Notes: generated by a model not told the origin, from the letters alone. DNA of 64,000 nucleotides from Alkalihalobacillus sp. CinArs1 (GCF_947387515.1 NZ_CANDOB010000002.1:248001-312000), one strand, 5' to 3'; shown: positions 50,889 to 59,826, numbered from the stretch's first letter. Translations and numbers: made by a program.

Positions 50889-50920
50889 ACTCCTCTGTCT
50901 AGTGACAGGGGAGTTTGTTT
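50889..50920 (+). terminator. Rho-independent terminator
   Basis: The 11-bp stem ACTCCTCTGTC/GACAGGGGAGT is followed by TTTGTTT after the dehydrogenase gene. Confidence 0.85.
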
Positions 50921-50993
50921 GGTTAAAAAGGAATACTGCCTTTTTGGAGCGAAAGTGTGATGAAGAAATAAATCAAGTTGCTGAGGTGATGAC

Positions 50994-51344
50994 ATGAAGA
51001 TAAAAGGATTTGGAGGCGTGTTCTGGCGAACAGGTGATGTAGCTGCACTTTCAAAGTGGTACAAAGACGTGTTGGGGATCGAGATGGAATCCTGGAATGG
51101 AACGGTCATTAAGCCGCAAGAAGGAAACGAAACGATCTTTTCATTTTTTTCAGAAGACGATGGGTATTTTCCTGCGGGTCAACAAGTGATGGTAAACTTT
51201 CAGGTCGAAAGCATCGAAGCGTGTATGATGCACCTTGAGAAAGTCGGTGTGCCGTTAGTGAAAGATCTTGAAAAAAGTGAATATGGTTCGTTCATATGGA
51301 TTGATGACCCAGAAGGCAGGCGCATTGAGCTCTGGGAGAAGTAA
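50994..51344 (+). CDS. VOC family (glyoxalase-like) protein
   Basis: This 116-residue VOC-fold protein opens with GFGGVFWRTGDVAALSKWYKDVLGIEM and closes with FIWIDDPEGRRIELWE. The terminal Glu is a typical metal ligand. TGAGGTG precedes the ATG. It is followed 17 bp later by a small zinc-ribbon ORF. The substrate is unknown. Confidence 0.88.
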   Translation: MKIKGFGGVFWRTGDVAALSKWYKDVLGIEMESWNGTVIKPQEGNETIFSFFSEDDGYFPAGQQVMVNFQVESIEACMMHLEKVGVPLVKDLEKSEYGSFIWIDDPEGRRIELWEK

Positions 51345-51360
51345 GCATAGGAGGATTCAT

Positions 51361-51510
51361 ATGAATGAACGTGTAGGAACATGTACCGAGTGCGGGAAAG
51401 AGCTGTTTTGTAGAGATGGGTTTTTGGATGGCGTAGTTGGTGAAGATAAGGAATTGTATTGTTTTGATTGTGCAGAGGATGTTTCTGTTCGTGATAAAGG
51501 TAACGTATAA
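51361..51510 (+). CDS. Small double-CxxC zinc-ribbon protein
   Basis: This 49-residue protein has CTEC (about residues 8-11) and CFDC (about 34-37), separated by 22 residues, a likely single zinc-ribbon. ATG at 51361 follows AGGAGG by 5 nt; the longer frame to 51268 overlaps the VOC gene and is not used. It is probably co-transcribed with the VOC gene. The function is unknown. Confidence 0.7.
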   Translation: MNERVGTCTECGKELFCRDGFLDGVVGEDKELYCFDCAEDVSVRDKGNV

Positions 51511-51514
51511 TAAA

Positions 51515-51548
51515 AAGCTGTTCTCCGAATGTGGAGGACAGCTTCTTT
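51515..51548. terminator. Bidirectional terminator
   Basis: The 12-bp stem AAGCTGTTCTCC/GGAGGACAGCTT with one wobble lies between convergent genes. Confidence 0.88.
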
Positions 51549-51555
51549 GTACTCG

Positions 51556-52068
51556 TTATTCCATCGTCATGTTATCTTTAAAGGACGTGATCTTCGTTTT
51601 TGTTGCATCTAATAGCTCTTTCACTTTCTCAACATCTGGCTCGTCTTTCTTTGTTTCGTCAATCAATGGATAGAGGTCGCTTTCAATATCCTTATATTCA
51701 TCGGGATATTCCTTTTCGAGCTTCTCTTCAAAAAGATCCCAGTGTGAGTCGATCTGGTTTCCAAGTTCGTTCATCTTCGCAACATCATCAGGTGATTCTT
51801 CTAGTACTGTGCTAAGAGAGTCAAGGTCAAATAGAACTTTATCGACACCCGTTTGGAGGTCAACCTCACTTCCTTCACCAGCAGTGTTGCTGTCTCCAGC
51901 ACCACCTTGACCTGAACTATCTTCCGTTACCGCATCATCATTCATAGAGGACTCTTCTGACGTATTCGTATTACCGTCTTCTTCCCCTGTAGAATTATCT
52001 CCACAGCCCGCAAGCAGCGTGCCGGCAGCTAGTCCAATCGCAAGTAATAAAGAAGTATTCTTACTCAT
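51556..52068 (-). CDS. Lipoprotein of unknown function
   Basis: This 170-residue lipoprotein has lipobox LAGC (Cys22) and a Ser/Gly/Asp/Asn-rich linker (about 23-70). A helical C-terminal domain (KVLFDLDSLSTVLEESPDDVAKMNELGNQI ... DLYPLIDETKKDEP) resembles helical-bundle surface domains. ATG at 52068 follows AAGGAG by 9 nt. No partner gene is evident. Confidence 0.78.
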   Translation of the reverse strand: MSKNTSLLLAIGLAAGTLLAGCGDNSTGEEDGNTNTSEESSMNDDAVTEDSSGQGGAGDSNTAGEGSEVDLQTGVDKVLFDLDSLSTVLEESPDDVAKMNELGNQIDSHWDLFEEKLEKEYPDEYKDIESDLYPLIDETKKDEPDVEKVKELLDATKTKITSFKDNMTME

Positions 52069-52160
52069 ATTCAACAACTCCTTCCTTTTCCTCTATTGGT
52101 TCCCATTTCCATTAAAAAGTAAACAGAGCGGCAAGCAATTTATTCGACAAAATGTGAGTG

Positions 52161-52172
52161 GTGACAGGCACC
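52161..52172 (+). repeat. GTGACAGGCACC repeat, copy C
   Basis: The 12-mer is preceded by TTCGACAAAATGTGAGTG and ends 5 bp from the glpQ stop. Confidence 0.8.
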
Positions 52173-52176
52173 GTAC

Positions 52177-52983
52177 TTAATCTACGTAATCAGGGTAGTC
52201 GGTGATGATGCCATCGACGCCAGCTTCTTTGAGGGCTTGTACAGATTCACGGTCTCTTGCTGTCCAAGGGTGAACGTCCATGTCGTAGTCATGAATTCTT
52301 GTTACGAGTTCACGATCGACTAAGCTCTTCGATGGGTTTACGTAGGAAGCATACTCTGAGAATGCTTCTAAACGTTGATCTGTTAGATGATCCGGGTTGT
52401 AAACGAGGACGCCTAATGGAACAGAAGGCAGGATGCTATGAAACGTTTGAACGGAGTCATGATCAAACGATTGGACGATAATTTTATTGTTGTTTGGCTT
52501 ATGCATGTTTCTTTCTGTTAGTGCATCCGCTACTTTTTGTTCGATTCCTGGGTAAAGGGATGGCGACTTGATCTCGATCAATATCCCGATTTTACCGCGG
52601 TACTCATCAAGCACTTCTCCTAGAGTTGGAATTTTCTCACCTGTAAAAGCTTCATCGAACCAACTGCCAGCATCAAGAGAGCGAAGCTCTTCGAGTGTAA
52701 GATCCTTCACTTTTCCAGAACCATCTGTCGTACGATCAACGGATGTATCGTGAATCACCACGAGTTCGCCATCTTTACTAAGCTGTACATCGAGTTCAAA
52801 CATGTCGGACTTCATGTCTACTGCTTTCTCGAAAGCTGCCATCGTATTTTCAGGCGCATAGCCAGACGCTCCTCTGTGTGCAACGTTGACGATCTCTTCT
52901 TTTTTTGCAAAAGCATTGGCAGGTTGAATGATGAGACCGAGTGCGACCATGGCAGTTACCGTAGTCATCATAAGTTTTTTCAA
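52177..52983 (-). CDS. glpQ: Secreted glycerophosphodiester phosphodiesterase
   Basis: This 268-residue GDPD-family TIM-barrel protein has a signal peptide (1-25, ending AFA). The catalytic signature is VAHRGASGYAPENTMAAF and FELDVQLSKDGELVVIHD, followed by VDRTTDGSGKV. It hydrolyses glycerophosphodiesters, including teichoic-acid fragments, to glycerol 3-phosphate outside the cell. TTG at 52983 follows AAAGGAG. PhoP-type repeats upstream tie it to phosphate starvation, as known for B. subtilis glpQ. Confidence 0.92.
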   Translation of the reverse strand: MKKLMMTTVTAMVALGLIIQPANAFAKKEEIVNVAHRGASGYAPENTMAAFEKAVDMKSDMFELDVQLSKDGELVVIHDTSVDRTTDGSGKVKDLTLEELRSLDAGSWFDEAFTGEKIPTLGEVLDEYRGKIGILIEIKSPSLYPGIEQKVADALTERNMHKPNNNKIIVQSFDHDSVQTFHSILPSVPLGVLVYNPDHLTDQRLEAFSEYASYVNPSKSLVDRELVTRIHDYDMDVHPWTARDRESVQALKEAGVDGIITDYPDYVD

Positions 52984-53031
52984 GTAAAACAGCTCCTTTT
53001 GTTGTTGTTCACTATCAATCTACTGAAAGAT

Positions 53032-53059
53032 TGTTAAGTGAAGATAAAGGAGAGGTTAG
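53032..53059 (-). promoter_or_regulatory. PhoP box upstream of glpQ
   Basis: Minus-strand hexamers CTAACC, TTTATC and TTAACA are separated by exactly 5 nt (11-bp period), 49 bp before the glpQ start. Confidence 0.7.
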
Positions 53060-53328
53060 AGTGTAGTGACGAGGTTTAAAGGATTTCATGTAAAAGGACC
53101 CAGAGATGTTTACAACGGTTTAAGGGGATGGCATTTTACCTATAGGGCTAACGATGTGAATAAAACGCACAGAGATCGCATCATGCTTTCTATTCATTAA
53201 AGATTGGAAGAGAGAAGAGAGACGTCCGAACAGTCGGAATGGTTCATGATAGAAGTCCCGAAAAGGTAGAATTGGTTGTCTTTTGATAGAATGGTTGGAA
53301 GAAAGCATGACACTAGGAGGATTCAACG
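53060..53328. other. Intergenic region with no gene seen
   Basis: This is 269 bp between glpQ and the methyltransferase. A minus-strand frame here lacks a ribosome site and protein character. No RNA element was recognised. Confidence 0.4.
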
Positions 53329-53925
53329 ATGGAAGAAAACGTTTTCGAACAATTGGCGAAGCGCTACGATACGGAAGAACGGAAGGAACTTGCAAATGTC
53401 ATCGTAAACGAATTCAGGGAACACTTACACAACAGCAAATCAAAATCGCTGCTTGATTATGGGAGCGGAACTGGTCTTGTTGGTTTAGCTCTCGTGGATT
53501 TAGTAGATTCCGTTATGTTAGTGGATTCCTCAAAACAGATGCTCGACGTTGCGGAAGGTAAGATTACTAGGAATGGTATAAGCAACGCGAAGGTTCTTCA
53601 TTCAGACTTTATGGAACAAACGCCAAAAATAAAGTCAGACATCGTCATCATGTCACTCGTGCTACTTCACATCCCCGATACGACGACTATTTTACAGAAG
53701 CTATTCACCACCCTGAATGATGGAGGGAAGCTAATCATCGTCGATTTTGATAAAAATGAGAAGATTGCTCATCCGAAGGTGCATAACGGCTTTTCGCATG
53801 AAGAGCTCAAGAAGAAGCTTTCAGAGGTTGGTTTTCGATCAAATGAGATCAAGACGTTTCATCATGGAAGTGGTATTTTCATGAAGCAGGACGCTTCTAT
53901 GTTTATCTCCACAAGTTCGAAGTAA
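53329..53925 (+). CDS. Class I SAM-dependent methyltransferase
   Basis: This 198-residue methyltransferase has motif I LLDYGSGTGLVGLAL (about residues 40-54), post-I VMLVDSSKQML, motif II HSDFMEQ and motif III LHIPDTTTILQKLFTTLNDGGKLIIVDFD. The substrate is unknown; it resembles small-molecule methyltransferases. AGGAGG precedes the ATG. It is a monocistronic unit with a terminator behind it. Confidence 0.9.
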   Translation: MEENVFEQLAKRYDTEERKELANVIVNEFREHLHNSKSKSLLDYGSGTGLVGLALVDLVDSVMLVDSSKQMLDVAEGKITRNGISNAKVLHSDFMEQTPKIKSDIVIMSLVLLHIPDTTTILQKLFTTLNDGGKLIIVDFDKNEKIAHPKVHNGFSHEELKKKLSEVGFRSNEIKTFHHGSGIFMKQDASMFISTSSK

Positions 53926-53930
53926 CAACG

Positions 53931-53966
53931 GAAAGAGCTTGGAAGCATCGCCTCCAAGCTCTTTCT
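53931..53966. terminator. Bidirectional terminator
   Basis: The perfect 13-bp stem GAAAGAGCTTGGA/TCCAAGCTCTTTC lies between convergent genes. Confidence 0.92.
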
Positions 53967-53974
53967 TGATGCAC

Positions 53975-54784
53975 CTACAGCGGTAAATTTCGTTTTCGAA
54001 ACACGAACACGGTTGCGACGTATGCGAGTAATCCTAATCCGAAGAGTGTGACAGAGACGAACGCGACGTTCACATCGCCGTTCGCGATCTTCGCTGGTTC
54101 AAAGAGTGAGAAGAGCGTAAGGTTCCGTAGCCAATCTAAGTCTGGAACGATCTTACCCGCCATATCTAATGCGTAGAATAAAAACGTTACCCCGCCAGCT
54201 GCTGCAAACGCCATTTTCTCATCGTTAAAAAGGGAAGAGATGAGGATGGAGTAGCCTCCTACCGCAAAGAAAAGTAAGAACCCTACAAAGTTGATCTCGA
54301 AAAAGTCGCCCATCCCAATCGCGTATTGGTCGTCGATCAGGAGTTCTCCAGCGGCAAACCCGCCTGCAAAGTTTAGAAAAATAATGATAACAAGACCAGT
54401 GATGAGAACGGCGATTTGCGTGATTGCGACCTCAGCGCGGGATACTTTGGTAGAAAGTAAGTAAGCCATTGATCCTCGGTCGACTAGCTTTGCGATCAGT
54501 TGTATCGCGGTCATCACGCTGAAGATTCCTAAGATGAATAAAAAGAATAGTCCGTAGTATTCTGCTGAGATGAACTCTCCGTAAGTGCCGAACGATTCGA
54601 GTCCGAACGCATTCTTCAAGCTATCAGGATAAATGGCTGTTAGCTCTTGAATTTTATCGATGTTGTCGGAAATCATCGGAAAGAGAGATGTCATTAAGAT
54701 GACGTAGACAGCAGAAGCGATGCCGAAGCTCATGATGCTTTTTAAGTTTGATTTCATCATCTGTTTATAGAGTGAAGCGCTCAT
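53975..54784 (-). CDS. ABC-2 type permease
   Basis: This 269-residue membrane protein has six predicted transmembrane helices of the ABC-2 export type. Its conserved central segment includes LVDRGSMAYLLSTKVSRAEV. Its ATG overlaps the ATPase stop by 4 nt, so the two form one exporter. The operon begins with a TetR regulator, suggesting drug or toxic-compound efflux. The substrate is unknown. Confidence 0.87.
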   Translation of the reverse strand: MSASLYKQMMKSNLKSIMSFGIASAVYVILMTSLFPMISDNIDKIQELTAIYPDSLKNAFGLESFGTYGEFISAEYYGLFFLFILGIFSVMTAIQLIAKLVDRGSMAYLLSTKVSRAEVAITQIAVLITGLVIIIFLNFAGGFAAGELLIDDQYAIGMGDFFEINFVGFLLFFAVGGYSILISSLFNDEKMAFAAAGGVTFLFYALDMAGKIVPDLDWLRNLTLFSLFEPAKIANGDVNVAFVSVTLFGLGLLAYVATVFVFRKRNLPL

Positions 54785-55668
54785 CCGTTCACCTCCTCAG
54801 CATTGTAATAGTCCATGAAGATCTGCTCGAGGCTCTGGTTTGCAGCGCTTACGTTTTTAATAGGGTAGTTTGCGAGTTCTTTAAAAAACGCGTCATAGTT
54901 CCCTTGCACCTCAATCCGTACCATGTTTCCATCTGTCTTCTCAATCGATAGAGTAGAAGATTTCACCGCTTCTACATCTTCAGGGTTGAAGAAGGTAATG
55001 TCGAATAATTTTCGCTGCATCGACTGCAGCTCATGAATATCCTTCACGGTAACGATTCGCCCGTCTTTAATGATGGCGGCTCGGTCACACGTTCGTTCGA
55101 TTTCTGAAAAGCTGTGGGATGACATGAGGAACGTTTTCCCTTTATCCTTTTCTTCAAGCACAAGCTCAACGAAGACGCGCTGCATCAAAGGATCGAGTCC
55201 AGATGTCGGCTCATCGAGAATGTAGATGTCCGGGTCGTGCATGAACGTCGCTACGATCCCAACTTTTTGCTTCATGCCTTTAGACATCTTACGAATCGGG
55301 GTTTTCGGATCGAATTGGAGGCGACGGATCAATTCCTCTCGCTTTTCCTTATCCTGTTTTCCCTGCATACCTGCGATCATGTCGAGAAATTCTGTCCCTT
55401 TCATACCGTCTAAAAAGGCGATTTCCCCTGGTAAATAGCCAACATGTTCGCGTGCTTTTGCCTGCTCGCTCCACGCATCGTACTCGAACACTGTCGCGCT
55501 TCCCTTTTGCGGCTTCATGTAACCCATCAGGTGTCTGATCGTCGTCGACTTTCCGGAACCGTTTGGACCGAGGAAGCCGAATACTTCGCCTTTTTTCACA
55601 TCGAACGACACATCGAAAATCCCTTTTCCATTTGAAAACTGGCGCGTAAGGTTCTTGATGGTAATCAT
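54781..55668 (-). CDS. ABC transporter ATP-binding protein
   Basis: This 295-residue ATPase has Walker A FLGPNGSGKST (about residues 33-43), signature MSKGMKQKVGI (about 129-139), Walker B DIYILDEPTSGLDPL and the switch His in SSHSFSEIE. A C-terminal regulatory tail (about 215-295) is typical of DrrA-like exporters. It is the partner of the overlapping ABC-2 permease. It starts 21 bp after the TetR gene stop. Confidence 0.93.
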   Translation of the reverse strand: MITIKNLTRQFSNGKGIFDVSFDVKKGEVFGFLGPNGSGKSTTIRHLMGYMKPQKGSATVFEYDAWSEQAKAREHVGYLPGEIAFLDGMKGTEFLDMIAGMQGKQDKEKREELIRRLQFDPKTPIRKMSKGMKQKVGIVATFMHDPDIYILDEPTSGLDPLMQRVFVELVLEEKDKGKTFLMSSHSFSEIERTCDRAAIIKDGRIVTVKDIHELQSMQRKLFDITFFNPEDVEAVKSSTLSIEKTDGNMVRIEVQGNYDAFFKELANYPIKNVSAANQSLEQIFMDYYNAEEVNG

Positions 55669-55689
55669 GACTAAACCCCCTTCGTTACG

Positions 55690-56535
55690 TTATAGAAAGT
55701 AGTTTCGTAAACGTGATGCGAAATCCAAGTAGCGATCGTATTTATCGAGATTGGACGCCATGCCCTTTATGACCGCTTGTCTTGGGGATGTTCTCGCTAG
55801 CTCATCTAAAAGGATCGTCGCGGTATCGATCAGATTCTCATCACTTTCTTTTTCTAAAATGAGTGTGAGCACATTTTTAATTTCTTCGAGGTCATGCAGA
55901 TTAAATCCTTCAGGCATGATCTGTTCGATGACTTCCTCTGTTATGACTGGTTGGTCACTACTTTCTGAAAATCCGGTCATCAAATAGTCGGTTTTCCTCG
56001 TGACTGCAGATGCCACTTCTAAATAATCGAACTCAATATTATCTAGAATGATAAGGTCGATGTAGTTTTTCATTAAACTCTGAACAGCAAGACTCGCTTC
56101 CCACACGTATGGTTCGCACTCTTTTCCATAAATCGCAAGGAGATGATTTTTGTAAAAAAGGTACGAATTGAAGCGCATCTTTCTGATGAGTTCTTCGATT
56201 GACTCGTTGAACGGAATCGCCTGCTCACGGAATTGCATGATGATGAACTCCCGGTGATCTGCGATTTCTTCCATAAAGACTTTGAGCTGGTACGTAAATT
56301 TTTCCTTTGGAGACATCGGCTCGGTTGCGACTTCATTCACTTTACGCTGCATTCTGTTCCAATAGTACATGAGGACTTGGAATAGCAATTCGTCTTTCGA
56401 TTTAAAGTGAAGGTAAAATGCGCCTTTCGAGATATCGCATTCCTTTGCGATCTCTTGAACAGACGTTGCGCTGAATCCTTTTTTCGCAAAAAGCTTGATG
56501 GCATTCTCTATAATCATTATTTTTTTTGGTTCCAT
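55690..56535 (-). CDS. TetR family transcriptional regulator
   Basis: This 281-residue regulator has an N-terminal helix-turn-helix (AIKLFAKKGFSATSVQEIAKECDISKGAFYLHFKSKDELLF, about 10-52) and a long C-terminal ligand domain. ATG at 56535 is placed by AAAGGTGG. It heads the ABC operon and is divergent from the RND pump gene, matching the yerO-yerP (swrC) layout of B. subtilis. Two TGACC-N4-GGTCA sites in the shared intergenic region are its likely operators. Confidence 0.9.
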   Translation of the reverse strand: MEPKKIMIIENAIKLFAKKGFSATSVQEIAKECDISKGAFYLHFKSKDELLFQVLMYYWNRMQRKVNEVATEPMSPKEKFTYQLKVFMEEIADHREFIIMQFREQAIPFNESIEELIRKMRFNSYLFYKNHLLAIYGKECEPYVWEASLAVQSLMKNYIDLIILDNIEFDYLEVASAVTRKTDYLMTGFSESSDQPVITEEVIEQIMPEGFNLHDLEEIKNVLTLILEKESDENLIDTATILLDELARTSPRQAVIKGMASNLDKYDRYLDFASRLRNYFL

Positions 56536-56575
56536 ATATTGACCACCTTTTATCACGTTAATGAACATTTCTTCC

Positions 56576-56630
56576 TTGACCTCTGACCGAGTGGTCATGT
56601 ATATTTTATAACAGAATGACTACTTGGTCA
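56576..56630 (+). promoter_or_regulatory. RND pump promoter with two TetR operators
   Basis: TTGACC (56576-56581), 18 nt and TATATT (56600-56605) form the promoter. TGACCGAGTGGTCA (56584-56597) lies in its spacer and TGACTACTTGGTCA (56617-56630) just after the start site. The two 5-4-5 palindromes are 33 bp apart. Confidence 0.75.
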
Positions 56631-56651
56631 AAAAGGGGAAGGAGAGAACGT

Positions 56652-59600
56652 ATGAGCAAGATTATAAACTTTTCGATGAATAATAAATTTGCTGTCTGGC
56701 TTATGACCATCATCATTACAGCTGCTGGTCTATATTCCGGATTGAATATGAAATTAGAAACGATTCCAAATATCGATCCACCGATCATTACGGTTACGAC
56801 CGTGTATCCAGGTGCGACACCTGCAGAGGTGGCTGATGAGATATCAGAACCGATCGAGCAGAAAGTGCAGAATTTAAGCGGAATGAAATCCGTAAGTTCA
56901 AGCTCGTTCCAAAATGCTTCGAGTTTACAGCTCGAATATAATTTTAGCAAAGATTTAGATGAAGCAGAGGACGAACTTCAAGAAGCAGTAAATGAAGTAG
57001 TGTTACCTGATGGCGCTGAGACGCCTGATGTGTCGCGAGTGAACTTTAATGCGTTCCCTGTTATCAGTATGAGTGTTACGAATGAAAATGGTGATCTTGC
57101 TGAGCTCACTTCGACTGTTGAAGATACGATCGCACCTGCACTCGAAGGGTTAGATGGTGTTGGCGATGTTCAGGTTGCTGGTCAAGAAGTGAGAGAAGTT
57201 CAGCTTCAGTTTGATGACGAAGCGCTCTCTGAACGAGGCATGGACCAAGAAACGGTTACGAACTTGATCAAAGGTTCAAAAGTGACGTTCCCGCTTGGAC
57301 TATACACGTTTGATGATACACAGAAATCCGTTGTGATCGATGGAAACATCACAACGATCGATGATTTAGAAAAACTCCAAATTCCAATGATTCCATCGCA
57401 GAGTGCGCCGCAAGGAACCGCTCCGCAACAAGGTGCTCCTGGAACGCCGTCAGGTCAAGGAGCTCAGGGAGGTGCTGAAGCTGTTCAAGCACAGCAAGGC
57501 ATTCCAACCGTTGCGTTAGGTGAGATCGCTGATTTTGAAATCGTTGCAGAAGCCGAGTCGATTTCACGTACGAACGGGGAAGAATCGATTACGGTTCAAG
57601 TAATCAAATCGCAAGAAGCGAATACGGTCGACGTTGTCGATCAAGTGAAGGAACAAGCTGCTGAGTTTGAAGATGAACTAGACGGTATCGACTTCATCTT
57701 TACGTTCGACCAGGGCGAGCCGATCGAAGAATCCGTAAGTACGATGTTGAACAAAGCATTGTTCGGCGGACTGTTTGCGATCATCGTCATTCTGTTGTTC
57801 CTGCGTAACATTCGAACAACGTTGATTTCGGTCGTATCGATCCCGCTATCTCTATTCATCGCGTTACTCGTATTGAATCAAATGGGAATCACGCTTAACA
57901 TCATGACGCTCGGTGCGATGACCGTTGCGATCGGACGTGTTGTCGATGATTCGATTGTTGTCGTTGAGAACATATACAGGCGGATGTCATTAAAAGAAGA
58001 GAAGTTAGAAGGTAAGGAACTGATTCGATCCGCGACGAAGGAAATGTTCATGCCGATTCTATCGTCAACGATCGTGACGATCGCGGTTTTCCTACCGCTC
58101 GGACTCGTTGAAGGTGTCGTAGGTCAAGTGTTCCTTCCATTCGCATTGACGGTAGTATTTGCACTACTCGCTTCATTAATCGTTGCGGTTACGATCGTAC
58201 CGATGATGTCGCACTCGCTTTTAAATAAAGAACAGGCAATGAAAAGCCATAAGGATGGTCCAGGGAAGCTCGCTACGTGGTACCGTTCAATTTTAAATAG
58301 TGTTCTAAATCATAAGATCATCTCTTCGATCGTTGCGATCGGTGTCCTTGTAGGGAGTATCGCGATGATTCCGCTAGTTGGCGTTAGCTTTTTACCAGGT
58401 GAAGAAGAGAAGATGGTGATGCCGACGTTCAGTCCTGCACCTGGACAAACGCTTGAAGATGTCGAGTCGATCGCACTTGAAGCGGAGAAGTATTTTGAAG
58501 GTCGAGACGATGTTGAGATCATTCAATACTCTGTTGGTGGAGAAAATCCGATGAACCCTGGTGCATCCAACCAGGCGGCATTCTTTGTGATGTATGCGGA
58601 TGATACGGAAAACTTCACTGAAGAAAAAGAACAAGTGATCAAAGATTTGAAAAACATGACGGACAAAGGGGAATGGAACAACCAGGAATTCTCTTCTACA
58701 GGTTCTAGTAACGATATCCAGGTTCAAATATTTGGTGATACGATGGATGACATTAAGCCATATGTAGAAGAGGTGGAAGGCGTCCTCAATGATCAAGATG
58801 ATCTAAATGAAGCCGAATCCAGTCTCGCTGAGTCGTATGAAGAATACACGCTCGTCGCAGATCAAGAGAAGCTCAGTCAGCTAGGGCTAACCGCCGGTCA
58901 AGTCGGTATGGAGCTCGGTCAGAACGGGCAGCGTTCAGAAATTACGACGGTAAAAGAAGATGGAGAAGAGCTTCAAGTCTTCATTGAAGTTGAGAAAGAC
59001 GACTATGAAACATTTGAAGAGTTAACAGATAAGGAAATTCAGTCGCCAATGGGTGTATCCGTTCCAATCAACGAGCTGTTTACAGTTGAAGAAGGAACAA
59101 CAGAAGACACGATCACGCGCCGTGATGGAAAAGTGTACGGCAGCGTTTCAGCGAAAGCAACAACGGATGATATCGGATCCGTCTCTGCTTCTGTAAAAGA
59201 GGAGTTGGATAAGATCGACCATCCTGATACGATCGACATTTCGATCGGCGGGGTTACAGAAGATATCAATGAATCGTTTGGTCAGCTAGGTCTTGCGATG
59301 CTTGCGGCGATTGCGATCGTCTATGTTGTGCTCGTCATCTTCTTCGGAGGAGCACTTGCGCCATTCGCAATCCTGTTCTCCCTACCGTTCACGATTATCG
59401 GAGCAGTTCTAGGGCTGCTAGTTGGTGGAGAAACATTGAGTATATCCGCTATGATCGGTGCACTGATGCTGATCGGAATCGTTGTTACGAACGGGATCGT
59501 CCTGATCGACCGCGTTATTCAGAAAGAAAAAGAGGGATACTCAACGCGTGAAGCATTGCTCGATGCTGGGATGACACGCTTACGTCCGATCTTGATGACA

Positions 59601-59786
59601 GCTCTGGCAACGATCGGTGCGCTGCTACCACTCGCACTCGGTTTTGAAGGTGGCTCGATCATCAGTAAAGGTCTTGGACTTACCGTTATCGGTGGTCTTG
59701 CGAGCTCGACGCTCCTAACCCTATTGATTGTACCGATCGTGTACGAAATGTTGAGCAAGTTTCAGAAAAAGCCAAAAAAAGCATAG
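56652..59786 (+). CDS. swrC: RND family efflux transporter (SwrC/YerP-like)
   Basis: This 1044-residue HAE-type RND pump has 12 transmembrane helices with two large extracytoplasmic loops. GRVVDDSIVVVENIYRR (TM4, proton-relay Asp), FLPLGLVEGVVG, GVSFLPGEEEKMVMP and MIGIVVTNGIVLIDR-type TM10 segments are visible. B. subtilis SwrC exports surfactin and is needed for swarming. A Pro/Gln/Gly-rich insert lies at about residues 247-283. ATG at 56652 follows AAGGAGAG. It is probably repressed by the divergent TetR. Confidence 0.92.
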   Translation: MSKIINFSMNNKFAVWLMTIIITAAGLYSGLNMKLETIPNIDPPIITVTTVYPGATPAEVADEISEPIEQKVQNLSGMKSVSSSSFQNASSLQLEYNFSKDLDEAEDELQEAVNEVVLPDGAETPDVSRVNFNAFPVISMSVTNENGDLAELTSTVEDTIAPALEGLDGVGDVQVAGQEVREVQLQFDDEALSERGMDQETVTNLIKGSKVTFPLGLYTFDDTQKSVVIDGNITTIDDLEKLQIPMIPSQSAPQGTAPQQGAPGTPSGQGAQGGAEAVQAQQGIPTVALGEIADFEIVAEAESISRTNGEESITVQVIKSQEANTVDVVDQVKEQAAEFEDELDGIDFIFTFDQGEPIEESVSTMLNKALFGGLFAIIVILLFLRNIRTTLISVVSIPLSLFIALLVLNQMGITLNIMTLGAMTVAIGRVVDDSIVVVENIYRRMSLKEEKLEGKELIRSATKEMFMPILSSTIVTIAVFLPLGLVEGVVGQVFLPFALTVVFALLASLIVAVTIVPMMSHSLLNKEQAMKSHKDGPGKLATWYRSILNSVLNHKIISSIVAIGVLVGSIAMIPLVGVSFLPGEEEKMVMPTFSPAPGQTLEDVESIALEAEKYFEGRDDVEIIQYSVGGENPMNPGASNQAAFFVMYADDTENFTEEKEQVIKDLKNMTDKGEWNNQEFSSTGSSNDIQVQIFGDTMDDIKPYVEEVEGVLNDQDDLNEAESSLAESYEEYTLVADQEKLSQLGLTAGQVGMELGQNGQRSEITTVKEDGEELQVFIEVEKDDYETFEELTDKEIQSPMGVSVPINELFTVEEGTTEDTITRRDGKVYGSVSAKATTDDIGSVSASVKEELDKIDHPDTIDISIGGVTEDINESFGQLGLAMLAAIAIVYVVLVIFFGGALAPFAILFSLPFTIIGAVLGLLVGGETLSISAMIGALMLIGIVVTNGIVLIDRVIQKEKEGYSTREALLDAGMTRLRPILMTALATIGALLPLALGFEGGSIISKGLGLTVIGGLASSTLLTLLIVPIVYEMLSKFQKKPKKA

Positions 59787-59796
59787 AAGGTAAAGG

Positions 59797-59826
59797 ATGA
59801 CGTGTGGAGTTCCACACGTCATTTTA
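59797..59826 (+). terminator. Rho-independent terminator
   Basis: The perfect 12-bp stem ATGACGTGTGGA/TCCACACGTCAT is followed by TTTTA after the RND pump gene. Confidence 0.88.

Noticed and set aside
53120-53395. 91-residue minus-strand ORF in the glpQ-methyltransferase gap
   Set aside because: No ribosome site, no protein-like composition, and it overlaps the start of the methyltransferase gene.
56616-56651. N-terminal extension of the RND pump
   Set aside because: The ATG at 56616 lies in the operator region and has no ribosome site; AAGGAGAG precedes the ATG at 56652.
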